This document shows, one piece after another, positions 26,996 through 38,200 of a stretch of 64,000 bases of DNA. Source of the DNA: Buchnera aphidicola (Protaphis terricola) (GTDB lineage: Bacteria; Pseudomonadota; Gammaproteobacteria; Enterobacterales; Enterobacteriaceae); NCBI RefSeq assembly GCF_964059145.1, contig NZ_OZ060405.1, forward strand, positions 1 to 64,000. The letters run 5' to 3'. A model generated the notes under the pieces. The model was not told the origin of the DNA. It saw nothing but the letters and a program-made list of their open reading frames with translations, and made no database searches. Position 1 is the first letter of the stretch, and every line of letters starts with the position of its first letter. The position numbers and the translations under genes are program-made.

Positions 26996-28381
26996 TTAAG
27001 TATTAGTTTTTTTATTTTTATTGATATATGACCAATTTTCTTTATATTTTTGTTTTTTAGTATTATAAACTAAACATGGTTTATCTACATTTTTTCTTAC
27101 TGTAGTTCCTGCTGCAATAGTTGTGTTTTTTGAAATATTTATAGGTGCTATTAATTCTGTATTTGAACCTATAAAAACATTATCACCAATAGTTGTTTTT
27201 GATTTTTTAAAACCATCATAATTGCATGTAATAGTACCAGCTCCAATATTAACTTGTGAACCAATTTTAGAATTTCCAATATAGCTAAGATGTTTTATTT
27301 TTGTTTTTTCATTAATTATACTTTCTTTAATTTCAACATAATTTCCTATATGTATATTATTTTTTAATATAGTCTTATTTCTTAAATGACAAAATGGACC
27401 AATTATGCAATTTTTTCCGATTTTTACATTTTCTATAATTGTATATTCTTTAATTTGAGAATGATGATTAATAAAACTATTTTTAATTATACAACCTGCA
27501 TTAATTTTAATATTATTTCCTAAAATTATATTACCTTCTAATATAACACCTGAATCAATTTCAATATTTTCACCATGTTTTAATGTTCCTCTTAAATTAA
27601 AATTATATGGATCTTTTAAAGTTACACCAGAGAGTAAAAGATTTTCAATTTTTTCTTGTTGAATCATTTTTTCTAAAATAGATAATTGCAACTTATTATT
27701 TATACCTAGTATTTCCTTATAATTTAAAGGTTTTACTGTTTTGATAATATTTCCACCTTCTAAGTAAGCTATTTTAATAATCTCTGTAGCATAAATTTCT
27801 TGATTGTGATTATTATAATGAATTTTAGATAACCATCTTTTTAAGTCTTTTCCTTGAGTTATAAATGTTCCAGAGTACACTTCTTTAATTAATTTTTCTT
27901 GATTGTTTGCATATTTTTCTTCTATAATACCAATTACATATCCGTTTTTTCTTAAAATTCTTCCATATCCTGAAGGGTTTTTAATATTACTAGTTAATAA
28001 ACTAAGATCAGACTTTTTTTTAGATTCTTGTAATTTTTTTATAGATATACTAGAAATTAACGGCATATCACCATATAGAACAATTATATTTTCATTGTCT
28101 AAAAAATTTTTTGAGGCTGTAATTAATGCATCTCCAGTCCCCTTTTGTTCTTTTTGAACAACAATTTCAATAGAAAAGTTTTTCATGTTAGATAATATTT
28201 TTTTTGTATTATTATTGCAAACTAATATAATTTTTTTAGGGTTAATAGATTTAGCTGTATTTAAAACATATTCTAAAATTGTTTTATCTCCTAATATATG
28301 TAATACCTTTGGATAATCAGACTTCATTCTACTACCCTTGCCAGCTGCTAGTATAATAATAGTTGTATCAAGTTTTAACAT
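26996..28381 (-). CDS. glmU: bifunctional GlcNAc-1-P uridylyltransferase / GlcN-1-P acetyltransferase
   Basis: GlmU acetylates glucosamine-1-P and couples it to UTP, giving UDP-GlcNAc for peptidoglycan. The 461 residues (E. coli 456) have the N-terminal nucleotidyltransferase (LAAGKGSRMKSDYPKVLH, VLYGDMPL), then a left-handed beta helix of hexapeptide repeats with the acetyl-CoA region HLSYIGNSKIGSQVNIGAG. It is 55 bases upstream of glmS. AAGG precedes ATG. GlmM, the step in between, is not in this window. Confidence 0.97.
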   Translation of the reverse strand: MLKLDTTIIILAAGKGSRMKSDYPKVLHILGDKTILEYVLNTAKSINPKKIILVCNNNTKKILSNMKNFSIEIVVQKEQKGTGDALITASKNFLDNENIIVLYGDMPLISSISIKKLQESKKKSDLSLLTSNIKNPSGYGRILRKNGYVIGIIEEKYANNQEKLIKEVYSGTFITQGKDLKRWLSKIHYNNHNQEIYATEIIKIAYLEGGNIIKTVKPLNYKEILGINNKLQLSILEKMIQQEKIENLLLSGVTLKDPYNFNLRGTLKHGENIEIDSGVILEGNIILGNNIKINAGCIIKNSFINHHSQIKEYTIIENVKIGKNCIIGPFCHLRNKTILKNNIHIGNYVEIKESIINEKTKIKHLSYIGNSKIGSQVNIGAGTITCNYDGFKKSKTTIGDNVFIGSNTELIAPINISKNTTIAAGTTVRKNVDKPCLVYNTKKQKYKENWSYINKNKKTNT

Positions 28382-28487
28382 ATATATCCTTGTTAATTTT
28401 ATTATTGTATAAATTTAATTATTTAAAAATATAATGAAATTATTTTTGAGAATTTAATATAATATATTTTTTTATTAAGGTTTGTTT

Positions 28488-29288
28488 ATGTATAGAATTA
28501 TTACAGTAGATTTAGATGGAACTTTATTATCTCAAGAACACAAAATAACAAAATATACTAAAAAAATCATAAAATTATTAATAAATAAAGGTTTTTATGT
28601 TGTTTTCGCATCAGGTCGGCACCATGTTGATATGATATATCTTCGAAATTATTTAAATATTAAAATTTTTATGATTACTTCTAATGGGGCTAAAATTTAT
28701 AATTTAGATAATCAATTAATTTTTGAAAATAATTTAGATAAGGATATTGCTTTGGAACTTTTATCTTTACGATATTTAGATCAAGATATTATTACTCAAG
28801 TGTATCAAAATGATCAATGGTATATAAATAATAATAAAATTGAAAATAATTTTTGTCCTAATTTATCTTTATTAAGATATCAATTTCTCAATTTAAATAA
28901 ATTTAATTTTGAAAATATTAGTAAAATTTTTTTTACAAGTAACAATTTTAAAAAATTATATAAGCTTAAAATTCATATTATTAATGTATTAAATAATAAA
29001 GTTAATATAAATTTTTCTTCTCCAGGATGTTTAGAAATAACATCTGGAAATATTTCAAAAGGATATGGTTTAAAATTAATATGTAAAATATTAGGCATTT
29101 CTTTGAAAGAATGTATTACCATTGGAAACGGAATGAATGATTATGATATGTTAAGTATTTCTGGAAAAGCATGTATTATGGAAAATTCTGATCCTTGTTT
29201 AAAATATGCATTACCATATGCAGAAATTATTGGTAATAATATAAATGATGGTGTAGCAGTTTTTTTAAATAAAAAGTTTCTTATTTAA
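28488..29288 (+). CDS. yigL: HAD-family sugar/pyridoxal phosphatase YigL (Cof type)
   Basis: This is a HAD IIB phosphatase; E. coli YigL hydrolyses pyridoxal phosphate and some sugar phosphates. From ATG 28488 there are 266 residues, the E. coli length, starting MYRIITVDLDGTLLS (motif I DLDGT). ATG is preceded by AAGG; a TTG two codons upstream is rejected. Other motifs: MITSNGA (motif II), KGYGLK (motif III Lys) and GNGMNDYDM (motif IV). It lies beside metR/metE as in E. coli. The true substrate here is unknown. Confidence 0.9.
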   Translation: MYRIITVDLDGTLLSQEHKITKYTKKIIKLLINKGFYVVFASGRHHVDMIYLRNYLNIKIFMITSNGAKIYNLDNQLIFENNLDKDIALELLSLRYLDQDIITQVYQNDQWYINNNKIENNFCPNLSLLRYQFLNLNKFNFENISKIFFTSNNFKKLYKLKIHIINVLNNKVNINFSSPGCLEITSGNISKGYGLKLICKILGISLKECITIGNGMNDYDMLSISGKACIMENSDPCLKYALPYAEIIGNNINDGVAVFLNKKFLI

Positions 29289-29319
29289 TATTTTTTAATT
29301 GTTATATTAATTTTATTTT

Positions 29320-30237
29320 TTAAGTATTAGATTTAAATACAGTACGAATAAATTTTAAATGATTATTAGTGTGTATATATATAGAAGATATAAAATTTTT
29401 TATATTAAACTCTTCTTGATCTCCATATCTTACAGCTGCATATAACCTTTTCCATATTCCTGATCCTATTTTTTTTGTAACAATTAACTTTTGTTTTTCG
29501 AAATTATTCACTGTCCAATATGGTAATGCAGTAATACCCATTTTTGCAGCAACCATTTGTATTAATAAAGAAGTGTTATTTACATTTTTAAATTTTGGTA
29601 TAATTCCTGCTGGTTTTAAAAAATATGTCCATATATCTAATCTATGACGTTGTACTGGATATATCATTAATATTTCTGATTCTAAATCCTTTGGAGTAAT
29701 TTTTTTTTCTTTTTTAGCTAAAATATGACTAGGAGATAAAATTAATCGAACTTCAAATTCAAATAAAGGTATATAAATTAAGTTGCTTTTAGGTAAAACT
29801 TCTGAAGTTAATACAATATCTAACTCACCTGTTTGTAATAATGGTTGAGGATTAAAAATCATATCAGAAGAAAAATTTATTTTATTTTTTGGCCATTTTT
29901 TATGAAAAATTTTTAATGTTGGTATTAACCATTCAATACAACTATGGCATTCAATTGAAAGATTAATAACTGTTTGATAATTGTATTTACAATTTTTCAT
30001 TGCTATATCTATTTTTGGTAATATTTCTTTAGATAATTTTAATAAAATTTCTCCTTGTATTGTAAATTTTATAGGATTAGTTTTTCTAATGAATAATTTA
30101 AAACCTAATCTTTTTTCTAATTCATTGCATTGATGAGAAATAGCTGACTGTGTTTGATGTAAAGTAATAGCAGTTAAACTTAATGAACCATTATTTTTTA
30201 AGATTTGTAAAGTTCTAAGATGTTTTATTTCGATCAT
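29320..30237 (-). CDS. metR: LysR-family methionine regulator MetR
   Basis: MetR activates metE with homocysteine as co-effector. The 305 residues (E. coli 317) have an N-terminal winged HTH (KHLRTLQIL, then SLTAITLHQTQSAISHQ) and a LysR effector domain with CHSCIEWLIPTL and VLTSEVLP. It is divergent from metE across 153 bases, the E. coli arrangement. Few regulators survive in such genomes, so an intact one is notable. I found no clean TGAA-N5-TTCA site in the spacer. Confidence 0.93.
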   Translation of the reverse strand: MIEIKHLRTLQILKNNGSLSLTAITLHQTQSAISHQCNELEKRLGFKLFIRKTNPIKFTIQGEILLKLSKEILPKIDIAMKNCKYNYQTVINLSIECHSCIEWLIPTLKIFHKKWPKNKINFSSDMIFNPQPLLQTGELDIVLTSEVLPKSNLIYIPLFEFEVRLILSPSHILAKKEKKITPKDLESEILMIYPVQRHRLDIWTYFLKPAGIIPKFKNVNNTSLLIQMVAAKMGITALPYWTVNNFEKQKLIVTKKIGSGIWKRLYAAVRYGDQEEFNIKNFISSIYIHTNNHLKFIRTVFKSNT

Positions 30238-30390
30238 TAGATTCCTTCATATCGAGAATTAACTATTTTCGCTTGCGTATTTAATTTATTACTAGAATTA
30301 TAAGATATATATTTTAGATAAATCAAATATAAAATTATTTTTAAATAAATTTTTTATTAAATATTAATAAATTAATTATAAGGAGAATAA

Positions 30391-32649
30391 ATGATGATTT
30401 CAAATCATATACTTGGATTTCCAAGAATAGGTGTCAATCGAGAACTTAAAAGAGCTCAAGAATCTTATTGGTCTGGTGATATTAAACAATCAGATTTACT
30501 TCTTATAGGAAAAGATTTACGACAAAAACATTGGAAAGAACAAAAAAATAATGGCATTGAATATATATCAGTAGGAGATTTTTCTTGGTATGACCATGTA
30601 TTAAATACTAGTATGATGTTAGGAAATATACCAGATAGGCATTATAATGTTAATTCTTTAATTGACTTGGATTGTTTATTTCGTATTGCTCGTGGTGCAT
30701 TTCCAGATATTTCTGCTTCTGAAATGACTAAATGGTTTAATACTAATTATCATTATATAGTGCCAGAATTTAGTAAAAAAAGAGTATTAAAATTTTCTTG
30801 GAATCAATTTTTAGAAGAAGTAGATGAAGCTTTATCATTAAATTATAAAGTTAAACCAATTATTTTAGGTCCTATTACATATTTATGGCTAGGAAAGGTA
30901 AAAGGACAATATTTTGATCGTTTAGATTTGCTAGATAGTATTCTTCCGATATATAAATATGTTTTAAATAAATTGTCTATAAAAAATATTGATTTTGTTC
31001 AAATAGATGAACCTGCATTAGTTTTAGAATTACCAGAAAAATGGAAAAAAGCTTATTTATATTCTTATAAATATCTTCATGGAAAAACTAAAATACTATT
31101 GACAACATATTTTGATGATATAAATCATAATATAGAGTTTATTCGTAATTTACCTGTTAATGGTATTCATATTGATTTAATTCATGGTAAATATAATTTA
31201 TTTGATTTTAATAAAAAAATTCCAAAAGAATGGATTTTATCTTTAGGAGTAATTAATGGAAGAAATATTTGGAAAGCAGATTTATTAAAATGGTTTGAAG
31301 TTATTTCAAAAATTAGTAAAATTCGTAAAAATTTATTAATTGGTTCATCTTGTTCATTGCTACATTCTCCTATTGATTTAGAAGTAGAAAATAAATTAAA
31401 TCCAGATATTAAAAAATGGTTTTCTTTTGCTATTCAAAAATGTTATGAGTTAGGTTTATTATTAAAAGCATTAAAAGATAATAATACTATTTTAATTAAA
31501 GAATGGTCTAAACCTATTTATGAACGAAATTTTTCTAAAAAAGTGCATAAATCTGAAGTTCAGAAACGTATTTCTGATCTTTTTAATATTGATTTAAATC
31601 GGTCTTCTAATTATAGTATTCGCTCTCAAGAACAAAAAATAAAATTTAATTTGCCTATTTTACCTACAACTACAATTGGTTCTTTTCCTCAAACAATAGA
31701 AATAAGAAAATTAAGAAAAGATTATAAAAATAATGTTATAAGTTTGAATGAATATGAAATTGGTATTAAAAAAAATATTAAAAAAGTAATAAAAATACAA
31801 GAAGATTTAGATCTTGATGTTTTTGTGCATGGAGAATCTGAAAGAAGTGATATGGTGGAATATTTTGGTGAGAACTTAGATGGTTTTGCATTTACAGAAA
31901 ATGGATGGGTGCAAAGTTATGGTTCTCGTTGCGTTAAACCTCCAATTATTATTGGTGATATTAGTCGGCCTTACCCTATTACTATAAAATGGTCTAAATA
32001 TGCTCAATCTTTAACAGATAAACCAGTAAAAGGAATGTTAACAGGACCAGTTACTATTTTATTTTGGTCATTTCCTAGAGAAGATATTTCATTAGAAATT
32101 ATTTCTAAACAAATTGCATTAGCACTACATGATGAAGTTTTAGATTTAGAAAAATCAGGAATTGAAATTATTCAAATTGATGAACCTGCATTACGTGAGG
32201 GTTTACCTTTGAAAAAAAGATTTTGGAAAAAATATTTATCTTGGGCAGTAGATGCTTTTCGTTTAACTTGTTTTAGGGTAAAAAATACTACACAAATTCA
32301 TACACATATGTGTTATTGTGAATTTAATGATATTATGGAATCTATTGCTTTATTAGATGCAGATGTTATTACAATTGAAACTGCTCGTTCAGATATGGAG
32401 CTTTTAGAATTATTTAAAAATTATGAATATCCTAATGAAGTTGGTCCAGGTGTATATGATATTCATTCTAAAAATATACCTAATTCTAATTCAATTAAGA
32501 CTTTATTGAAAAAAGCTATGAAATATATTCCATTAAATCGTATTTGGGTAAATCCAGATTGCGGTTTAAAAACAAGAAATTGGAATGAAACAGTATCTGC
32601 ATTAAAAAATATGATACAAGTTACAAAAGAAATACGAAATAAAATTTAA
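30391..32649 (+). CDS. metE: cobalamin-independent methionine synthase MetE
   Basis: MetE transfers a methyl group from methyltetrahydrofolate-triglutamate to homocysteine, making methionine without B12. The 752 residues (E. coli 753) form two barrels. The zinc ligands are kept in the C-terminal barrel: HTHMCYCEF (His, Cys), the Glu in ITIETARSD, and Cys in NPDCGLKTR. There are two adjacent ATGs; the first aligns best (MMISNH with MTILNH) and follows AAGGAGAATAA. Together with metF (48785) and metR it gives the methionine end-steps supplied to the host. Confidence 0.97.
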   Translation: MMISNHILGFPRIGVNRELKRAQESYWSGDIKQSDLLLIGKDLRQKHWKEQKNNGIEYISVGDFSWYDHVLNTSMMLGNIPDRHYNVNSLIDLDCLFRIARGAFPDISASEMTKWFNTNYHYIVPEFSKKRVLKFSWNQFLEEVDEALSLNYKVKPIILGPITYLWLGKVKGQYFDRLDLLDSILPIYKYVLNKLSIKNIDFVQIDEPALVLELPEKWKKAYLYSYKYLHGKTKILLTTYFDDINHNIEFIRNLPVNGIHIDLIHGKYNLFDFNKKIPKEWILSLGVINGRNIWKADLLKWFEVISKISKIRKNLLIGSSCSLLHSPIDLEVENKLNPDIKKWFSFAIQKCYELGLLLKALKDNNTILIKEWSKPIYERNFSKKVHKSEVQKRISDLFNIDLNRSSNYSIRSQEQKIKFNLPILPTTTIGSFPQTIEIRKLRKDYKNNVISLNEYEIGIKKNIKKVIKIQEDLDLDVFVHGESERSDMVEYFGENLDGFAFTENGWVQSYGSRCVKPPIIIGDISRPYPITIKWSKYAQSLTDKPVKGMLTGPVTILFWSFPREDISLEIISKQIALALHDEVLDLEKSGIEIIQIDEPALREGLPLKKRFWKKYLSWAVDAFRLTCFRVKNTTQIHTHMCYCEFNDIMESIALLDADVITIETARSDMELLELFKNYEYPNEVGPGVYDIHSKNIPNSNSIKTLLKKAMKYIPLNRIWVNPDCGLKTRNWNETVSALKNMIQVTKEIRNKI

Positions 32650-32692
32650 ATAACTTAGTACAATATATTTGTTAAAAAATTTTATTTAAAAA

Positions 32693-32746
32693 TTAAATCA
32701 TCTTTTAGATTATTTTTATAATATTAGAATCTAAATGATGATTTAA
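32693..32746. terminator. 19-bp hairpin between convergent metE and purH
   Basis: Arms 32693-32711 and 32728-32746 pair over 19 positions with a single mismatch around a 16-base loop. It lies between the metE stop and the converging purH stop. It is long and AT-rich with no terminal U-run, so a bidirectional terminator or mRNA 3' stabiliser is the likely role. Confidence 0.65.
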
Positions 32747-32763
32747 AGAATATACTAATATTA

Positions 32764-34344
32764 TTAATGTTTAAAATGACGTATTTGAGTGAAAATCATT
32801 GCTATATTATTTTTATTAGCACATTCAATCACTTCTTCATCTCGAATAGATCCACCTGGTTGGATAATACAACATATACCCATATCAGCAGCTTTTTCCA
32901 CTCCATCTTTAAAAGGGAAAAATGCATCAGATGCCATCACAGCACCTTTTATATTAAAACCTCGATTTTTTGCTTTAATATTTGCTAAATTTGTTGCATC
33001 TACTCTACTTGTTTGTCCAGATCCTATACTAATAGTAGTTTTATTTAAACCATATAAGATAGCATTAGACTTAGCATATTTAACTACTTTCCAACAAAAA
33101 ATTGCATCTTGTAATTCATTATTAGTAGGTTTTCTATTTGTTATAAAATTAAATTTATTAATGTTAATTATGCTATTATCATATTCTTGTAGTAGTAATC
33201 CATTAGTTATTTTTTTAAAATCTAGTTTTTCATTATTTTTTTTGATTTTTCCAACAATTAAAATTCTAATATTTTGTTTTTCTTTTAATATTTTTAAAGC
33301 ATTTTTATTTATTTCAGGAGCAATAATAACTTCAACAAATTGTTTTTGAATAATTTTTATAGCTGTTTTTTCATCAATTTTTGTATTAAATGCAATTACT
33401 CCTCCAAAAGCAGAAATAGGATCTGATTTATAAGCAGATATATATGCATTTATTGTAGATATACTTTCAGATGCTCCACAAGGATTTCCATGTTTTACAA
33501 TAACACAAGCTGGATTTAAAAATTGTTTAACACATTCTAAAGCTATATCTGCATCAGATATATTGTTATAAGATAATTTTTTTCCATTAACTTGATATGA
33601 GGAGCTAATTACTCCAGAATCAAAAATATTATTTTTTATATACCATGCAGATTTTTGATGTTGATTTTCTCCATATCTTAAATTTTGTTTTTTTTTAAAA
33701 TTTAATTCAATCTTATCAGGAAATAAGTTTTTTTTTATATCAGCATTAAAAGTGTTATTTTTTAAAAAATAATTTTTAATATTTTTTTCATAATGTGATG
33801 TATATTGAAAAGCTTTTGTTGCTAAATAAAATCTTTTTTCAAGACTAATATCATTATTTTTAATTGAATTAAAAATTAGTTTAAAATCAGAAAAATCAAC
33901 TATAATTAAAACATCTTTATAATTTTTAGCAGCAGATCGAACAAGTGTAGGCCCTCCAATATCAATATTTTGAATAATTTCTTCTATTTCTTTTTCTTTT
34001 TTAAAGTTAATTTTTTCTTTAAATGGATAAAAATTAATAATTACTATATCAATTGGTATAATATTATATAATTTCATTATTTTTTTGTCTTTTTTTCTTC
34101 TCCCTAAAATACCAGCTATAATTTTAAAATGCATAGTTTTTAAACGACCATCCATAATTTCTGGTACATTTGTATATTCTGAAAGTTGTACAACAGGTAT
34201 ATTATTACTTTTTAAAAATTTTGCCGTTCCTCCTGTTGAAAATAAGTTAATTTTTTTTTGTAATAAAATTTTTGACATTTCTAAAAGATGTTTTTTGTTA
34301 GATAAGCTAATTAAAGCATTTTTTAATATATTATTTGATGACAT
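32764..34344 (-). CDS. purH: bifunctional AICAR formyltransferase / IMP cyclohydrolase PurH
   Basis: PurH performs the last two steps of IMP synthesis from AICAR. AICAR also arises from histidine synthesis, which Buchnera carries out for its host, so keeping purH may recycle it. The 526 residues (E. coli 529) show the cyclohydrolase N-domain (STGGTAKFL, DGRLKTMH) and the formyltransferase C-domain with catalytic Lys-His in VKHGNPCGAS. purD, its operon partner in E. coli, is absent. Plus-strand open frames in it are shadows. Confidence 0.96.
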   Translation of the reverse strand: MSSNNILKNALISLSNKKHLLEMSKILLQKKINLFSTGGTAKFLKSNNIPVVQLSEYTNVPEIMDGRLKTMHFKIIAGILGRRKKDKKIMKLYNIIPIDIVIINFYPFKEKINFKKEKEIEEIIQNIDIGGPTLVRSAAKNYKDVLIIVDFSDFKLIFNSIKNNDISLEKRFYLATKAFQYTSHYEKNIKNYFLKNNTFNADIKKNLFPDKIELNFKKKQNLRYGENQHQKSAWYIKNNIFDSGVISSSYQVNGKKLSYNNISDADIALECVKQFLNPACVIVKHGNPCGASESISTINAYISAYKSDPISAFGGVIAFNTKIDEKTAIKIIQKQFVEVIIAPEINKNALKILKEKQNIRILIVGKIKKNNEKLDFKKITNGLLLQEYDNSIININKFNFITNRKPTNNELQDAIFCWKVVKYAKSNAILYGLNKTTISIGSGQTSRVDATNLANIKAKNRGFNIKGAVMASDAFFPFKDGVEKAADMGICCIIQPGGSIRDEEVIECANKNNIAMIFTQIRHFKH

Positions 34345-34416
34345 AGTTTAATTTCTTTTATATAAAAATATTATTAATAAAATTAATTTTAAAAGTATTT
34401 AAATATTTAATATTAC

Positions 34417-34433
34417 AGGGGCGTTTTGCCCCT
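34417..34433 (-). terminator. GC hairpin after hupA
   Basis: AGGGGC (34417-34422) and GCCCCT (34428-34433) pair around a five-base loop, the only GC-rich element in the hupA-purH gap. It lies 27 bases after the hupA stop and 73 bases before purH on the minus strand. It probably reduces read-through from the abundant hupA message. Confidence 0.7.
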
Positions 34434-34459
34434 TTAAAAAATTTTTTATGTTATATTTC

Positions 34460-34732
34460 TTATTTAATTGCGTTTTTTAAAGTTTTTCCAGATATAAAAC
34501 TAGGTACTTTTGTAGCGGGAATAATAATTTCTTTTCCTGTTTGCGGGTTTCTACCTGTTCGAGAAGCTCTTAAATTTACTTTAAATGTACCAAAACCAAC
34601 TATTTGTACTGATTCACCTTTTTTTAGAGAGTCAATAATGGTTGATAATGTTGATTCCAAAGTTGATTTAACTTGTATTTTTGATAAATTAGATTTTTTA
34701 GAAATAATATTAATTAATTGAGTTTTATTCAT
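34460..34732 (-). CDS. hupA: DNA-binding protein HU-alpha
   Basis: HU is a small basic protein that bends and compacts DNA. The 90 residues equal E. coli HupA and match it better than HupB ([14 protein letters not shown], the DNA-binding arm [21 protein letters not shown]). GGAAAG precedes ATG. It lies upstream of purH, reflecting hupA near purHD in E. coli. With IHF genes not seen here, HU may be the main nucleoid protein. Confidence 0.97.
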   Translation of the reverse strand: MNKTQLINIISKKSNLSKIQVKSTLESTLSTIIDSLKKGESVQIVGFGTFKVNLRASRTGRNPQTGKEIIIPATKVPSFISGKTLKNAIK

Positions 34733-35169
34733 TATCTTTCCTTTTTATTAAAAAAATAATAATTACTTTAAATTACGTTTTGATATAAATGAAATCATTT
34801 ATTTTTTATTAATTAAAATAAATTATTTTTAATATAAATTTTTATATATTTTTAAAAAAATTTTAAAATTATATTTAAGTTGATATTTTATATAATTTAG
34901 ATCAATATTTAGTTAATATCTTATTTTTAAAAATTTGTTTAATATAAAAAGATGAATTTAATGTATTTAATAAAATTTAAATATATAATATATCTAAAAA
35001 AAAATAAAAAGATAGTATAAAAAAAACATATATTTTCTTAAATAAAAATTTATATATAATATTTTTTTAAAAAAATTAAATTAATATTATTAATAATTTT
35101 TAAAATTTTAGTATTTAACTATTTAATTTTTTTTAGAATAATGTATTTTAAGATTTTTTTAAATTATTT
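34733..35169. other. hupA-rpoC intergenic stretch, no gene seen
   Basis: About 440 bases of very AT-rich DNA between hupA (transcribed away from it) and the rpoC terminator. It must hold the hupA promoter near 34760-34800. In E. coli many genes, including thiC and hemE, lie between rpoC and hupA; this is most likely eroded remains of them. I see no open frame, tRNA or conserved motif in it. Confidence 0.5.
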
Positions 35170-35191
35170 TGGCTGCTGTTAATAGCAGCCA
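35170..35191 (-). terminator. rpoC terminator hairpin
   Basis: TGGCTGCT (35170-35177) and AGCAGCCA (35184-35191) pair perfectly around a six-base loop, 26 bases beyond the rpoC stop. The GC-rich stem stands out in an AT-only surrounding. It marks the end of the rplKAJL-rpoBC transcription unit. Confidence 0.8.
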
Positions 35192-35216
35192 GATTTTTAT
35201 TATTTATATATAATTT

Positions 35217-38200
35217 TTATGTAAGAGTTGAATTTAATAATTCTGATAAACTTGCAGATGCCTCCTCAGCACTAACTTGAGAAGATGTATGATTATTACT
35301 TGATATTTGATTATTATTTATAGATTTTCGACGATTAAGACGCTCTTTATGATAAGCATATCCAGTTCCTGCTGGAATTAATCGACCTACAATAACGTTT
35401 TCTTTTAATCCTCGTAATTCATCTTTTTTACCTGCTACTGCTGATTCTGTTAGTACTCGAGTTGTTTCTTGAAAAGAAGCGGCAGATATAAATGATTCTG
35501 TTGCAAGTGAGGCTTTAGTAATTCCTAGTAAATCTCTTGAAAAAGTTGCTAATGTTTGATTTTTTTTATTTAAAATTCGATTTGAAATTTTTATTCTAGA
35601 AAATTCAACTTGCTCTCCATCTAAAAAATTAGAATTTCCTGATTTAGTTATGGTAGCTTTTCTTAACATTTGTCTTATAATTACTTCAATATGTTTATCA
35701 TTAATTTTTACACCTTGTAGACGATATACTTCCTGTACTTCATTCACAATGTATTTAGTTACAGCTTGAACACCTCTTAAACGAAGAATATCATGTGGTG
35801 ATTCTGGACCATCTGATATTACATCACCTTTTTCTACTCTTTCACCTTCGAAAACATTTAATTGACGCCACTTTGGAATCATTTCTTCATATGTATTATG
35901 CCCATTTATTGGAGTAATAATTAATCGTCTTTTTCCTTTTGTTTCTTTTCCAAATGATATAATTCCACTAATTTCTGCTAATATTGCTAATTCTTTTGGT
36001 CGTCTTGCTTCAAATAAATCTGCAACTCTTGGAAGCCCTCCAGTTATATCTTTAGTTCCTCCAGATTCTTGAGGTACTCTTGCTAGAGTATCACCTGAAC
36101 TAATTTTAACACCATCATTTAATTGAATAATTGCTTTTCCTGGTAAAAAATATTGTGCAGGCATTTCTGTGCCTGAAATAAGTACATCTTTTCCTTTTTC
36201 ATCAATAATTTTTAATGAAGGTCTTAAATCTTTTCCAATAGACATTCTTTCAGAGGTATCTAATACTACAATAGAAGATAATCCTGTAAGTTCATCTGCT
36301 TGTCTTGTAATGCTTTGACCATCAATCATATCTATAAATCGAACAAATCCATTTACTTCTGTAATAACTGGAATAGTATGTGGATCCCATTTTGCTATAG
36401 TTTCACCTGAATCAACTTCTTCACCATTTTTTTTAGCCATTATAGATCCATAAGGTATTTTATAACTTTCTTTTGTTCTTCCAAATTTATCAATAATATT
36501 TAGTTCAACATTTCTTGATGTTATAACTATTTTTCCTGAAGAGTTTGTTACAGATTTTGCATTATTAAGATTAATAATACCTTTATTTTTAATTTGAATG
36601 CTAGATTCAGTCGCTGCTCTTGAAGCTGCTCCACCAATATGAAAAGTTCTCATAGTTAATTGAGTACCTGGTTCTCCTATAGATTGAGCTGCAATTACAC
36701 CTATAGCCTCTCCTTTATTGACTAAATGTCCACGAGCTAAATCTCTTCCGTAGCAGTATGCACATACACCAAAGTCAGTATCACAGTTAACAACTGATCT
36801 AACTTTTATAGTATCTATAGAATTTTTTTCTAAAAGATCGCACCATTGTTCATTTAATAAAGTATTTCGTTTAATTAATATTTTTTCAGTATTAGGAATT
36901 AATATGTTTTCTGCGGTTACACGTCCTAAAACTCTCTCTCGTAATGGTTCTTTTACATCTCCACCTTCTATCAATGGAGTCATTAAAATACCTTCATGTG
37001 TTCCACAATCATTTTTAGTAATAACTAGATCTTGAGCTACGTCAACAAGACGTCGTGTTAAATAACCAGAATTAGCTGTTTTTAGTGCTGTATCAGCTAA
37101 TCCTTTTCGAGCTCCATGAGTTGAAATAAAATATTGTAATACATTTAAACCTTCTCTAAAATTAGCTGTAATAGGGGTTTCAATAATAGAACCATCAGGT
37201 TTTGCCATTAATCCTCTCATACCAGCTAACTGACGAATTTGAGCAGCTGAACCTCTAGCTCCTGAATCTGCCATCATAAATATACTATTAAAAGAAATTT
37301 GTTTTTTTAATTTACCTTTTTTATTTTTTACTAATTCTGTGGATAAATTTTTCATCATTGCTTTTGCTACTCTTTCATTTGCTGCAGCCCAAATATCAAT
37401 GACTTTATTATATCTTTCACCTGCTGTTACTAGTCCTGATTGGAATTGCTCTTGTATTTCAGCAACTTCAATTTCTGCTTCATTAATAATATTTATTTTT
37501 TTTTCAGGTATCACCATATCATTAATACCTACAGATGCCCCAGATCTTGCAGCATATGCAAAACCTGTATACATAATTTGATCTGCAAATGTAACAGTAG
37601 GTTTTAATCCTAAAATTCGATAACAGATATTTAACATTTTAGAAATATCTTTTTTCCCTAATGTTTGGTTAACTATATGAAATGGTAAACCTTTTGGTAC
37701 AATCATCCATAAAATAGCTCTTCCTATAGTAGTTTCTACTATTTTTTTAATTGGAATAAATTCATTATTTTGATTTTTTTCATACTCTATTATTCTAACT
37801 TTAACTAAAGAATGTAATTCAGCAATTCCTAGATGATAAATTTTCTCTGCTTCATTAGAATTATTTAAAAACATTCCTTCCCCTTTTCCATTTATTTTTT
37901 CTCGAGTCATGTAATATAATCCAAGAACTACATCTTGAGAAGGAACAATAATTGGCTCTCCATTAGCTGGGGATAAAATATTATTTATTGACATCATTAA
38001 AGCTCGAGCTTCCAGTTGTGCTTCTAGTGTTAATGGAACATGAACAGCCATTTGGTCACCATCAAAATCAGCATTATAAGCAGCACAAACTAATGGATGT
38101 AATTGGATTGCTTTTCCTTCTATTAAAATAGGTTCAAATGCTTGAATACCTAATCTATGTAAAGTAGGTGCTCGATTAAGTAATACAGGATGTTCTCGAA

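Noticed and set aside
30238..30390. Canonical MetR site TGAA-N5-TTCA between metR and metE
   Set aside because: No match found; only an imperfect CGAGAA/TTTTCG palindrome, too weak to annotate.
32767..34351. Several plus-strand open frames within purH
   Set aside because: Shadows of purH; no homology or ribosome-binding site.
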